The position numbers and the translations under genes were made by a program. The notes under the pieces were generated by a model. That model worked only from the letters and a program-made list of their open reading frames with translations, was not told the DNA's origin and made no database searches. DNA of 64,000 nt from Marinobacter sediminum (lineage in GTDB: Bacteria; Pseudomonadota; Gammaproteobacteria; Pseudomonadales; Oleiphilaceae), in the NCBI RefSeq assembly GCF_016820575.1, contig NZ_JAEMQH010000002.1:1051305-1115304 (forward strand). The letters are read 5' to 3'. Positions 44,142 through 52,505 of this stretch are shown one piece after another. The stretch's first letter is position 1. Every line of letters begins with the position of its first letter.

Positions 44142-46526
44142 TCAGGCCAACACCGCAACAAACTCTCCAACGACTCTCAGGTCGTGAAGATCATCATCTT
44201 CAATAACGATATCTCGATAACCATGAGCGCTAGTGACGGGCATCAAAATGACTTTTTCGTTGACGAGTTCATCGCCGGACATCGTTTTTTCACTGCGATA
44301 CAGTTTAACGGTAAGGCAACTGCCGTTGTCAGGATCTTCAATAGCCCGATGCTGCACCAAAACTATTTTTCCATTTCGCGTTCCTCCCGGGTTGGCACTA
44401 AAGAGGCACCATGCGCCGTTAGGTATCCGTTTGTTCATCGACTCACCAACAACCTGGGCGACAAACTGGCCCGGTCTGGTGGCAAAATGTTCGGGCAATT
44501 TCACCCACTCAAAATCTGCAACGGGAAACTGGAGTTCACTGAATTCGCCGGCGGCTGCCTGTAAGTCGTAGAGGGGCACGAAGCCTTCATAAGGGAAAGC
44601 TGATTCGTAATCAACCACCTCATACGGGACTTGCAGAGCGGAAACATCATTCTTCTGTTCCGTTATCTCCGTCTCTGCAAAGCTACGGAAGTGTTCTCTG
44701 GTTTCTGGATCTGAAGAGTAGACGTAACACCCTTTCATACCCCGCGTCATCAAAGTTCGATAAGTGTTCTTGATGATCATGTCAGCATCCGCGAGGGCAC
44801 TCTCTCGATCCTCTTTCAGCCTCTTTTTGTAACCACGTACAGACCGATCGGATTTTGAGCGCGCGCCAGCGTTTGTGACCGCAATCCCGTCCCGGATTAC
44901 AAAATCATCTCCGATAATCACGCCTACGTAGTCGAGCTCCAACCCCTGGCAGGTATGAATACAGCCAATCTCACTTATCGAATCCTCAGCGATCAGCCAT
45001 TTTGAGCCGTGCTTGTCCAGATTCCATCTTGCTCTGAATTCATGGTCAGGGAGCTCAATATCAAACTTGGCTGGATCCTTCTTGCTGTTCCAATCCCAGC
45101 AATACCCAGCGACCAACCGCGCCTTGTTGGCCCGACGATTTTTCTGCTCAATAAAATTCCGCAGTTCGTTCGGGTCGTCAAAGACCCGAAAATCATAGTC
45201 GATGCCATCTAGCGCTGTATTGGCGGTTTCCCTAATCTGGAGGACATGATCAATCCACGCCAGATAACCATCAGAACCGTTGCAGCGGAATTGTGAACTC
45301 AACTCCAAGACAGTGACGTCTGAACCCAATTGGTTAGCAAAATACCGGATCTCTTCAACCGTGCCGATATCCGAAAGAGTGACGCGCTGGTCTTCATCAA
45401 TGAAAAAAACGGAGGTTTTGGCGCTAGTTATGAGTTCTTTTATCTGGTTCTCCCCCAGATTGCCGTAGAGGCCAGATTTTTCATTCAGTCTGTGGGCCTC
45501 ATCAACGACCAGCAAATCAAAAAAGTTGTTCTCGGTATCTGTGTAACCACCAGAACCTCGAAACAGATTATCGATGTGGGATTTCCGCATAGTGCCCGTC
45601 AGGCGGGCTTTGAAGACTTCTCGGGGTGCGGCATTCTTGCTGACAAACTGGGTCAACATCTCCCTGTTGGTTGCTTCAACGATGAGGTTAATTGCAACGA
45701 CCGATTTCCCCGTGCCCGGCCCACCCTTCACAATGAACGTCTGTTTTGGACTCTTGCGCCCTTTTTCCGCCAGCTCCAACGCGGTCTCGTAAACCAGTTT
45801 CTGCTCATCGAGCAGAATGAATTCTCGATTGCCACGAAGCATCGAGGCAAGGCTGTCAGCAAGCCCTTTCGACGGTTTAATGACACCATGTTCAATTCGG
45901 TAGAGGATATTGTCGCTATCGCCATACCGGATATTGCGACTAAGAAAGTCCGACAGTTTTTTCGCATCACTCGAAATATAAATAGGCGCTCTGTCGGTGT
46001 GCTCAGCATAGCGAGGGTCGTTGATAGCCTCAGCACTATCCATATTGTGCAGGTAAGCGCAGGGTTGAAGACTGATTCGCTCTTCTCGGACCGTTTCGTT
46101 GTAGTCCTCAATCAGGGCTGAATAGGACCACGCTTGATAGGAAGGATGATTAACTTCTCGGTCGGATCCGTTCAGGAAGGTTCTGACGATTGCGTCCTTG
46201 TCGGTAACCTCTGCTTTGGACCATTGCTTTAATTCAACGATGATTGCGGTGTCACAGCGTGACGCATTTTTGCCCGTCAGGATAAAATCCACCCGCCGAC
46301 TGGTCAGTGGAATCGTGTATTCGATGGCCACGCCAGCCGACGGAGGTATGCCGTCGTCCAGCAGCGCGTTAAACATGTATTGAAGTGAATTCTTCCAGGA
46401 AACGATTTCGGATTTTGGGGTTCGTCGTTTGAGCTTTTTCCACACCTCGTCTTCAATAACCTTCTCGATCTGATTGAACTTCACGTGTTCAACAAATTCT
46501 GCCTTGGAAGCCGAATAGACGATCAC
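44142..46526 (-). CDS. PD-(D/E)XK nuclease - DUF2075-type helicase - S24 domain protein
   Basis: 794 residues. The N terminus carries a restriction-like nuclease signature: Glu69, Asp80 (RRVDFIL) and Glu98-x-Lys100 (IIVELKQW), with a later HPSYQAWSYS helix. A DUF2075/Schlafen-type SF1 helicase follows (Walker A GGPGTGKS 268-275, Walker B VVDEAHR 340-346, DEDQRVT, SSQFRCNGSD, and a HTCQGLELDYVGV motif near residue 550). The C terminus is a LexA/UmuD-like S24 domain with Ser696 (GESM) and Lys741 (LTVKLY), the Ser-Lys dyad used for self-cleavage. The gene begins 9 bases after the MazG-like gene, so they share an operon. Composition is AT-richer than flanking backbone. Its role in defence is inferred. 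Confidence 0.82.
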   Translation of the reverse strand: MIVYSASKAEFVEHVKFNQIEKVIEDEVWKKLKRRTPKSEIVSWKNSLQYMFNALLDDGIPPSAGVAIEYTIPLTSRRVDFILTGKNASRCDTAIIVELKQWSKAEVTDKDAIVRTFLNGSDREVNHPSYQAWSYSALIEDYNETVREERISLQPCAYLHNMDSAEAINDPRYAEHTDRAPIYISSDAKKLSDFLSRNIRYGDSDNILYRIEHGVIKPSKGLADSLASMLRGNREFILLDEQKLVYETALELAEKGRKSPKQTFIVKGGPGTGKSVVAINLIVEATNREMLTQFVSKNAAPREVFKARLTGTMRKSHIDNLFRGSGGYTDTENNFFDLLVVDEAHRLNEKSGLYGNLGENQIKELITSAKTSVFFIDEDQRVTLSDIGTVEEIRYFANQLGSDVTVLELSSQFRCNGSDGYLAWIDHVLQIRETANTALDGIDYDFRVFDDPNELRNFIEQKNRRANKARLVAGYCWDWNSKKDPAKFDIELPDHEFRARWNLDKHGSKWLIAEDSISEIGCIHTCQGLELDYVGVIIGDDFVIRDGIAVTNAGARSKSDRSVRGYKKRLKEDRESALADADMIIKNTYRTLMTRGMKGCYVYSSDPETREHFRSFAETEITEQKNDVSALQVPYEVVDYESAFPYEGFVPLYDLQAAAGEFSELQFPVADFEWVKLPEHFATRPGQFVAQVVGESMNKRIPNGAWCLFSANPGGTRNGKIVLVQHRAIEDPDNGSCLTVKLYRSEKTMSGDELVNEKVILMPVTSAHGYRDIVIEDDDLHDLRVVGEFVAVLA

Positions 46527-46535
46527 GAATAACCC

Positions 46536-46883
46536 CTACAACTCGTTATATTTATTGGACCTGCCTTTAGCTTTGGAAACAGGATACTTGAGAGCATTTG
46601 CCTCTATTTTCCGGGCAGATTCTTCAGCAATATCGACGCCCAAAGAATCTGCCAGGAGTACAAGATATAGCTGGATATCCGCAATTTCGTCTTTCACTGC
46701 TGCCAAACGTTTTTCACTGAGGTTTTTCGAGTCGTCTTCGCTTAGCCACTGGAATTGCTCCGACAACTCACCCGCCTCACCACAAAGGGCCATGGTCAGG
46801 TTCTTCGGAGAGTGAAACTGACGCCAATCGCGTTCTTCAGCAAATCGCTTCAGTTTTAGGCGCAATTCTTCCAACGAATCCAT
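46536..46883 (-). CDS. MazG-like nucleotide pyrophosphohydrolase
   Basis: A 115-residue all-alpha NTP pyrophosphohydrolase of the MazG / RS21-C6 (dCTPP1-like) type. The metal-binding acidic motifs are present: CGEAGELSEQFQWL (ExxE) and VKDEIADIQLYLVL (ExxD). Such enzymes hydrolyse (d)NTPs to monophosphates and pyrophosphate, cleaning modified nucleotides or lowering dNTP pools. It is the first gene of the cassette, with GGGGAG upstream of the ATG, and lies 9 bases before the nuclease-helicase gene. In a defence setting, nucleotide depletion or removal of phage-modified nucleotides would fit, which is inference. Confidence 0.85.
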   Translation of the reverse strand: MDSLEELRLKLKRFAEERDWRQFHSPKNLTMALCGEAGELSEQFQWLSEDDSKNLSEKRLAAVKDEIADIQLYLVLLADSLGVDIAEESARKIEANALKYPVSKAKGRSNKYNEL

Positions 46884-46991
46884 CTAGATCAAGCTCCCCT
46901 TTCTGATGACATAATCGTTTACTCCCAATTCAGTCGCACATTAACCAACTTCGAGTGCACCGGTCCATATAATCCATAATCAACATGACCG

Positions 46992-49631
46992 CTAAGCGCT
47001 CTGTTCCTTGGATGCCTGAATATCCAAAGGAGGCACACCCAGGTCCTGCCACTTCTCCGGATGGCAGGTAAACAGCAATATCTGATGCCGGCCCGCCGCA
47101 TCAAACAGGATGCGTTTCATATCTTCGAGGCGGTCGCTGTCACTGTGCACCAGAGTGTCGTCCAGGATCACCAGCGTCGGCCTTCCAGCTTCCCGCAGCA
47201 GATCGGCATAGGCCAGGCGGCTGATCAGTCCCATCTGCTCCCGCGCCCCAAAACTCAGTTCGGTGATCTGGCCCAGCTCGGCGCCCCGGCTGAAGGTGCC
47301 CGGCATTAGTTGCTCATCCACTTCCAGAGAGGCTTCCGGAAAGAGCACCGACAGGTAATGGTTGAGGTGTTTCTGCAATGGTGCCTGCAGGCGACGTGTC
47401 AGAGCCTGGCGCTTTTCCGTGAGCAGATTCAGCAGGAGGTCCAGCGCCTGGGCACGGCGGTGCAGCTCCTCATAGCGGCGGTTGCATTGGTCGAGTTCCG
47501 CCTCTTTCTCGTTAAGCTGTTCTTCCAGCCCTTCCGCACCCCAGGCTTCCAGCCGGACTTTAATATCGCGGAGTTCCCGGCCGCGATTCTCCTGGGTCTG
47601 GCGCAGGTGATTTACCGCGTTCTGATAGCGCTCGATATCCTGCCGGAGAAAGTCCGGGCGGGCCTCCCGGATTTCCCGTTCCCGGCGTTCGAGGCTGGCT
47701 TGCAGTTCAGTCTGTTGTTTTTCGATGTTCGCCAGATCGGTGGTTAATTGCTCCAGTTGCTGCTGCCGTTCTGGGCTCTTTTCTTCATCCGCCAGCCGCT
47801 GCCATTCTGTCTTGGCGTTGTCCCGGGAATGCTTCAGAGCCGACAGCCTCGCCTGGTGTTCACGGTCCTCGGATTCAACCTTGTCCAGCGCAGTACCTGC
47901 CTGCCCGAAAGCGGCTTCCGCTTCTTCCAGGGCAGGTACCTGCTCTTTCGAATCCGGTTCTGGCGTGACCTGCAGTTGGCTTCTGGCTTTTTCCAGTTCG
48001 CTCTCTGCCTCGCTCTGCTCGGAGACCAATTGTTCGATGCCGGCCGGCGCCACGGATTTGAGCAAATCCTCGGCATGCTTCTGGGCTCTTCCGGCGCTTT
48101 CAAAGGCTGAAAGACGATCTTCCGCTTGTTCCACCGACTCTACGCCAAGGGTTTTAAGCTGCTCTTCGAGGCTGTCTTCAAGCGCTTTGAGCTTCCTTCG
48201 GGTGCTGGCCAGCTCTTCTCCACCGGGTGTTATACCCAGGGTGCCCACGCCCGGTATAACCAGGGTCGATTCTTCCAGAAGCTGTTGCTCGCCTTGCCCG
48301 GTCAGCGACTCGTTGTTCAGCGTCAAGGCCGCGCTGGCGTCCAACTGCCAACTCAATCGGGTGGCGATGGTTCGTGACCGGATGGTTTCTTCGTTCAGCT
48401 GGTTCGCGGTCGCTTTCAGGCTTTTGACCGACCCTGAATCAGTCCGGTTGTCTCTGGCCTGCTGCCTGGCTTGCTCTAACTGCTGGTGGTAGTCCTTCGC
48501 TTTAGCAAGGTTCTGGGTTAGCACTTGTCTCTGCTGCTCGAGCCGCCGGACATCCTGCTCCAGCCGTTCCCGGGTTTGCACCAAGCCCGCCAGTTTCCGT
48601 TGCTTTTCCGCCCGCTCGTAGGCGGTTCTGGCCTCGGCCAATCGGCCTGCAATAGCCGGGGTCTGCGCTTCCGCCAGGCCGAGGTCGCGCTCGGCGCGGT
48701 CCAGTTCGGCCTTCCGGCCCTCAAGCTGGCGGTTCAAGCCTTCCAGATGTTCTTTGTTCTGCTGCAACAAACGGTGGTTTTGCTGCAGCTGGGTGAGCGT
48801 GGTTTTTTCCTGGTTTTGCTGTTGTTCCAGGCCCTCTATTTGCTGATAGCGTGTCCGGGCTTCCTCCAGCTGTCGCTGGGCCTCTTCCCAGGGGCGCTCG
48901 GCCTCCGCCTGATCGTAGTCTTGAGCCAGTTTGCCAAGCCGATCGACCTGCTCCTGGTATTGTTGCACCCGTTGCTTCAACTCTTCGATTTCACGCTCAT
49001 ACAGGACACGGTCTTTTTCCAGCTGCAAGTAATCCCCTCGGGGCTTGCCAGTTCCCGTCAGTAACGTGTCACGTTGGGTTCTAACCTCCTCAATCAGGTC
49101 ATCGCCGCCGGAACTGGCCACCTCACCGACCATGGAGTTCAAGGCCGACTTCAAGTGATCCCCGGCATGCTCGATGGCTTGCTCGATGTCCTGCCCGGTG
49201 CCCTGCTCCACCCACAAAAGTCCCGGTATGCCCCAGTGTTTGGCCTTGCTGATGCCTTTTTGCGGGTACTGATAGCCCAGCAACTCGGCCAGTTTTTCTT
49301 CGGCATCGTCTTCGCTGTAGGTCTCGGTGCCGACCGTCAGGTCGCAGCGTTTGCGCTGGAGAAAGCTCTTGGTGAGCTGCCAGGTGTGATTGTCGTGCTC
49401 AAAATTCAGTTCAATGGTGGGCGCTGCGGCGGAGTCACCCCAAGGGCGCAGATCATCGACTGCCGTTGAGCGATAGCGCTCGAAAAAGGCTGCTCGGATC
49501 GACCGCACCAGGGTGCTTTTACCGGATTCATTGGGCCCGTGAATGAGGTTGAGGCCGGGTTGCAGGTTGTCCAGAACAAACGGTTTGCGGAACTGGCGTA
49601 CCTGCTCAATGCGCATTCGCTGCAGTTTCAT
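46992..49631 (-). CDS. YhaN/SbcC-like AAA ATPase with long coiled coils
   Basis: 879 residues. N-terminal Walker A (GPNESGKSTLV) and C-terminal signature and Walker B (ELSFGAREQMGL, LVILDDTLVHSD) are separated by about 650 residues of coiled coil. This is the SMC/Rad50/SbcC architecture, and the large Walker A to coiled-coil module with a GIPGLLWVEQGTGQ segment is closest to YhaN. No CxxC zinc hook is visible in the coiled-coil apex, unlike SbcC. The ATPase would work with the adjacent nuclease, whose gene overlaps by 4 bases, in double-strand break or hairpin processing. Confidence 0.85.
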   Translation of the reverse strand: MKLQRMRIEQVRQFRKPFVLDNLQPGLNLIHGPNESGKSTLVRSIRAAFFERYRSTAVDDLRPWGDSAAAPTIELNFEHDNHTWQLTKSFLQRKRCDLTVGTETYSEDDAEEKLAELLGYQYPQKGISKAKHWGIPGLLWVEQGTGQDIEQAIEHAGDHLKSALNSMVGEVASSGGDDLIEEVRTQRDTLLTGTGKPRGDYLQLEKDRVLYEREIEELKQRVQQYQEQVDRLGKLAQDYDQAEAERPWEEAQRQLEEARTRYQQIEGLEQQQNQEKTTLTQLQQNHRLLQQNKEHLEGLNRQLEGRKAELDRAERDLGLAEAQTPAIAGRLAEARTAYERAEKQRKLAGLVQTRERLEQDVRRLEQQRQVLTQNLAKAKDYHQQLEQARQQARDNRTDSGSVKSLKATANQLNEETIRSRTIATRLSWQLDASAALTLNNESLTGQGEQQLLEESTLVIPGVGTLGITPGGEELASTRRKLKALEDSLEEQLKTLGVESVEQAEDRLSAFESAGRAQKHAEDLLKSVAPAGIEQLVSEQSEAESELEKARSQLQVTPEPDSKEQVPALEEAEAAFGQAGTALDKVESEDREHQARLSALKHSRDNAKTEWQRLADEEKSPERQQQLEQLTTDLANIEKQQTELQASLERREREIREARPDFLRQDIERYQNAVNHLRQTQENRGRELRDIKVRLEAWGAEGLEEQLNEKEAELDQCNRRYEELHRRAQALDLLLNLLTEKRQALTRRLQAPLQKHLNHYLSVLFPEASLEVDEQLMPGTFSRGAELGQITELSFGAREQMGLISRLAYADLLREAGRPTLVILDDTLVHSDSDRLEDMKRILFDAAGRHQILLFTCHPEKWQDLGVPPLDIQASKEQSA

Positions 49632-50749
49632 TGGCTGGCCTCCTGTTCGCGTTCTCTTAAGAGTCCCGCCAGAATGGCCAACGCATCCCGGGCGGCATCA
49701 TCTTGTGTGCCTTCTTGCCGTTGACGCAGATTCTCAATCACCTCGCCCACATACCCATCCGCTTTCAGGGCCGCAATGTCCTCATCCGTGGGCGCAAGCT
49801 GTAACCCGCTGCGTTCGCAGCGAAGGCTCCGGAATCTGGCTTCCGCGACCGAAAGGGCTTTCAACAGCGTTTGCTCGCCGGCCAGGGTAATCGAGCCTTC
49901 AAGGCGCAGGTCGACCACCGCGGAGTCGGGCAAGTCAGTAAGACGCTGCAGCAGTTGTTCAAGATCGGACTGGACCGACAGGGTTTCCCGCCATTGGTGC
50001 CATGTATAACGTCCCGTTGGAATACAAGTTACTTTGGGTGAAGCCCCTGGTTCGGACACCTCAACGATCAGGGCATTCCCCGCTTCATTGTTCCGAAACC
50101 GTTCCGGCTCCGGGGTTCCGCTGTACCAGGTGCGCTCATTGATCTGTTTGGTGCCGTGCCAGTCACCCAGCGCCAGGTAATCGAGCCGGCTGGCCTCCGC
50201 CCGATCCGGAGCGATCGGGTTAGTGGAATCAATCTCTTCCGGCAACAAACCCTGCACACTGCCATGAGCCAGGCCGATTCTGAGGCAGCCCTCCGGCGAC
50301 TCGTAGCCGGTGAAGGGCTCGGTCAGATCACCGTAGGTATGGCGTTGGGTCAGAGGCGCGCACAGGATGCTGAGTTTCTGGGGTTCCAGATTGATGACGC
50401 CGGGCTGAAGCGCAAGGTGTACGTTCCCGGGCACCGCACCCAGGCGCTCGGCTCGGGTCCATACACTCTCTGCCAAGGCAGCATCATGGTTTCCCGGCAG
50501 CATCACCCAGGGTCCGGAAAAACTCTGGGTGGCATTGAACACCCTACGAATGGTGCGGTCAGAGACCGTTTGTGCATCGAAAACGTCACCGGCTACCAAG
50601 ACCGCATCGCACTGATGTTCAGTGGCCAACTGCGCAAGTTTTTCAATGGCCTCAAACCGGGCCTCGACCAGGGCTGCGCCGTCTTCCGTTTCGAAACGGG
50701 TAAAGGCCCGGCCCATCTGCCAGTCTGCCGTATGCAAAAACTTTGGCAT
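49628..50749 (-). CDS. YhaO/SbcD-like metallophosphoesterase nuclease
   Basis: A 373-residue calcineurin-like phosphoesterase. Motifs HTADWQMGR, AGDVFDAQ, LPGNHDAAL and LALGDWHGTK supply the two-metal site of SbcD/Mre11-type nucleases. The C-terminal part is shorter than in SbcD and fits the YhaO family. It overlaps the YhaN-like ATPase gene by 4 bases, forming the standard nuclease-ATPase pair that trims DNA ends and hairpins. It has no visible link to the upstream island except position. Confidence 0.87.
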   Translation of the reverse strand: MPKFLHTADWQMGRAFTRFETEDGAALVEARFEAIEKLAQLATEHQCDAVLVAGDVFDAQTVSDRTIRRVFNATQSFSGPWVMLPGNHDAALAESVWTRAERLGAVPGNVHLALQPGVINLEPQKLSILCAPLTQRHTYGDLTEPFTGYESPEGCLRIGLAHGSVQGLLPEEIDSTNPIAPDRAEASRLDYLALGDWHGTKQINERTWYSGTPEPERFRNNEAGNALIVEVSEPGASPKVTCIPTGRYTWHQWRETLSVQSDLEQLLQRLTDLPDSAVVDLRLEGSITLAGEQTLLKALSVAEARFRSLRCERSGLQLAPTDEDIAALKADGYVGEVIENLRQRQEGTQDDAARDALAILAGLLREREQEASQ

Positions 50750-50931
50750 TTTATGTACCTGAAAGATCGGGGAATTTTCGCGTCATTCTAGACTACCCAC
50801 GAATACTTTACAGATGCGATGCAATTAACGAGGGGGTTATGGCTCGGGGAAAGAGGCAAAAGTCGAACGAATCGCCAACAGACACAAACCAATGACGGAG
50901 TGTCGAGATGGAAAAGCAATCAGGGAAAAAA

Positions 50932-51005
50932 TGGAGGCGCGGGTCGGAATCGAACCGGCGTACACGGAGTTGCAGTCCGCTGCATAACCACTCTGCCACC
51001 GCGCC
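50932..51005 (-). tRNA. tRNA-Cys (GCA)
   Basis: A 74-base tRNA on the minus strand, with 5' GGCGCGG paired to CCGCGCC, a D arm AGAGTGGTTATGCAG, anticodon GCA (GACTGCAACT), T arm GGTTCGATTCC and an encoded CCA. It lies 98 bases downstream of tRNA-Gly and is probably co-transcribed. Confidence 0.95.
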
Positions 51006-51103
51006 GGGTAAAAGCTCGTAAGGACTACGACACTTTCATGCTCTCAGGTGGGCTGTGAGAGACTGTGTTGATTCAGATCCAACGTTTCATATAAACGAAA
51101 AAT

Positions 51104-51179
51104 TGGAGCGGGAAACGAGATTCGAACTCGCGACCCCAACCTTGGCAAGGTTGTGCTCTACCAACTGAGCTATTCCCGC
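51104..51179 (-). tRNA. tRNA-Gly (GCC)
   Basis: A 76-base tRNA on the minus strand: 5' GCGGGAA paired to TTCCCGC, D arm AGCTCAGTTGGTAGAGC, anticodon GCC (CTTGCCAAG), T arm GAGTTCGAATCTC and encoded CCA. Normally followed by tRNA-Cys and tRNA-Leu in this order; here no tRNA-Leu follows the tRNA-Cys. Confidence 0.96.
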
Positions 51180-51336
51180 CTGATCAACGAGTGCGTATTC
51201 TACGGATTCGCCCGATTGCGTCAACCACTTTTTCAACTTTTTGTTTTATAGGGGTTTCTGGACAAATTTTAGCCGATCTCCCTGTCTGAAAACCGTGGTC
51301 AGGCAGGCCGAAGGCCAGCGTGATACAATTCGACCA

Positions 51337-51420
51337 ACTCAACGGGGTGCCCTCTTAAACGCAGGGCTGAGACCAGACCCGCGGAACCTGATCCGGATTA
51401 TGCCGGCGAAGGGATTGAGT
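51337..51420 (+). promoter_or_regulatory. TPP riboswitch (THI element)
   Basis: The conserved THI-box blocks are present in order: ACGGGGTGC, GGGCTGAGA, CCCGCGGAACCTGATC and GGATTATGCCGGCGAAGGGA. ACTCAA (51337-51342) and TTGAGT (51415-51420) close the P1 helix. It lies 65 bases before thiB, so thiamin pyrophosphate should repress the thiamin transport operon. CTCC (51454-51457) could pair with the ribosome site GGAG (51470-51473), consistent with translational control. Confidence 0.95.
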
Positions 51421-51485
51421 GCTCACCTCGGTTGGTGGTCCGCGCCATGGTTGCTCCCCCAGATTTGTCGGAGGAATCTACAACC

Positions 51486-52490
51486 ATGCGCTTCCCTACT
51501 GCACGCTTGCTACTTGCCCTGCTCCTGCCGCTAGCGGCCTCGGCGCAGACGGCAGGCGAACTGACTGTCTATACCTACCCTTCCTTTGCCTCTGACTGGG
51601 GCCCCGGCCCGGCGGTCAAAGAGGCGTTTGAACAACAGTGCAGCTGCCAGGTGAACTTCGTCGTTCTGGAAAGCAGCGGCGACATCTTGCAGCGGCTTCG
51701 CCTTGAAGGCGACAGCAGTGAGGCGGATGTGGTTCTGGGGCTCGATACCGGCACCATGGATACCGCGCGAAAGACCGGACTGTTGGCCTCTCATCAGATT
51801 GACACCACCGCGCTGGAGCTGCCGATTGCCTGGGCAGACGACCTGTTCGTGCCGTTTGACTGGGGCTACTTTGCGTTTGTCTACGACACCGAAAAGCTAC
51901 CCAATCCGCCGGCCAGCCTGGACGGATTGATTGCTGCGCCCGATGACCTGAAGATCATTATTCAGGACCCACGCACCAGCACACCCGGCCTGGGCCTGTT
52001 ACTTTGGATGCGCCACGTCTACGGGGATCAGGCGCCGGAGAAGTGGGCTCAACTCAAAGGCAAGATTCTCACCACCACCAAAAGCTGGAGCGATGGCTAC
52101 TTCTCGCTGTTCATGAACGGCGAAGCCCCGATGATCCTCTCCTACAGCACGTCTCCGGCGTACCATATGGCAATCGACAAGACCGAACGCTATCAGGCGG
52201 CAAACTTTGCCGAAGGGCATTATCTGCAGGTTGAAGTGGCCGCGCTGGTAGGCTCCTCAGATCAGAAGGCGCTGGGTCGGGAATTTCTGCAATTCATGCT
52301 CACCGACGGCTTTCAGCGCCACATTCCGCTGAAGAACGTGATGTATCCGGCCATCGACCTTGGGCCTGAATTGCCCGAGGTGTTCGACCGGCTGATCACG
52401 CCGAACCAGACCCGCTATTTTGAGCCCGCCAAGGTGGCTGACAACCGTCGCGCCTGGCTGGATGAGTGGCTGGATGCCATGACTCGATAA
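51486..52490 (+). CDS. thiB: Thiamin/thiamin pyrophosphate-binding protein ThiB (TbpA)
   Basis: A 334-residue periplasmic substrate-binding protein. The signal peptide ends near residue 19 (LAASAQ). The mature protein begins ELTVYTYPSFASDWGPG, the typical ThiB start, and includes TSTPGLGLLLWMRHVYG and LSYSTSPAYHM ligand-pocket segments. It delivers thiamin or its phosphates to ThiPQ. The ATG at 51486 follows a strong GGAGGA; a TTG at 51432 would overlap the riboswitch expression region. TPP-riboswitch control is expected. Confidence 0.93.
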   Translation: MRFPTARLLLALLLPLAASAQTAGELTVYTYPSFASDWGPGPAVKEAFEQQCSCQVNFVVLESSGDILQRLRLEGDSSEADVVLGLDTGTMDTARKTGLLASHQIDTTALELPIAWADDLFVPFDWGYFAFVYDTEKLPNPPASLDGLIAAPDDLKIIIQDPRTSTPGLGLLLWMRHVYGDQAPEKWAQLKGKILTTTKSWSDGYFSLFMNGEAPMILSYSTSPAYHMAIDKTERYQAANFAEGHYLQVEVAALVGSSDQKALGREFLQFMLTDGFQRHIPLKNVMYPAIDLGPELPEVFDRLITPNQTRYFEPAKVADNRRAWLDEWLDAMTR

Positions 52491-52505
52491 CGGATTCAGG
52501 TTGTT

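Noticed and set aside
45330..46121. 263-codon plus-strand frame inside the nuclease-helicase gene
   Set aside because: Antisense shadow of a clear helicase domain; no start context and no recognisable fold.
48525..49064. Leu-rich plus-strand frame over the YhaN-like coiled coil
   Set aside because: Opposite strand of Gln/Glu-rich coiled-coil codons always reads as Leu-rich; not a membrane protein gene.
50760..50931. Expected tRNA-Leu after tRNA-Cys
   Set aside because: No cloverleaf, T-arm or long variable arm could be found on either strand in this stretch.
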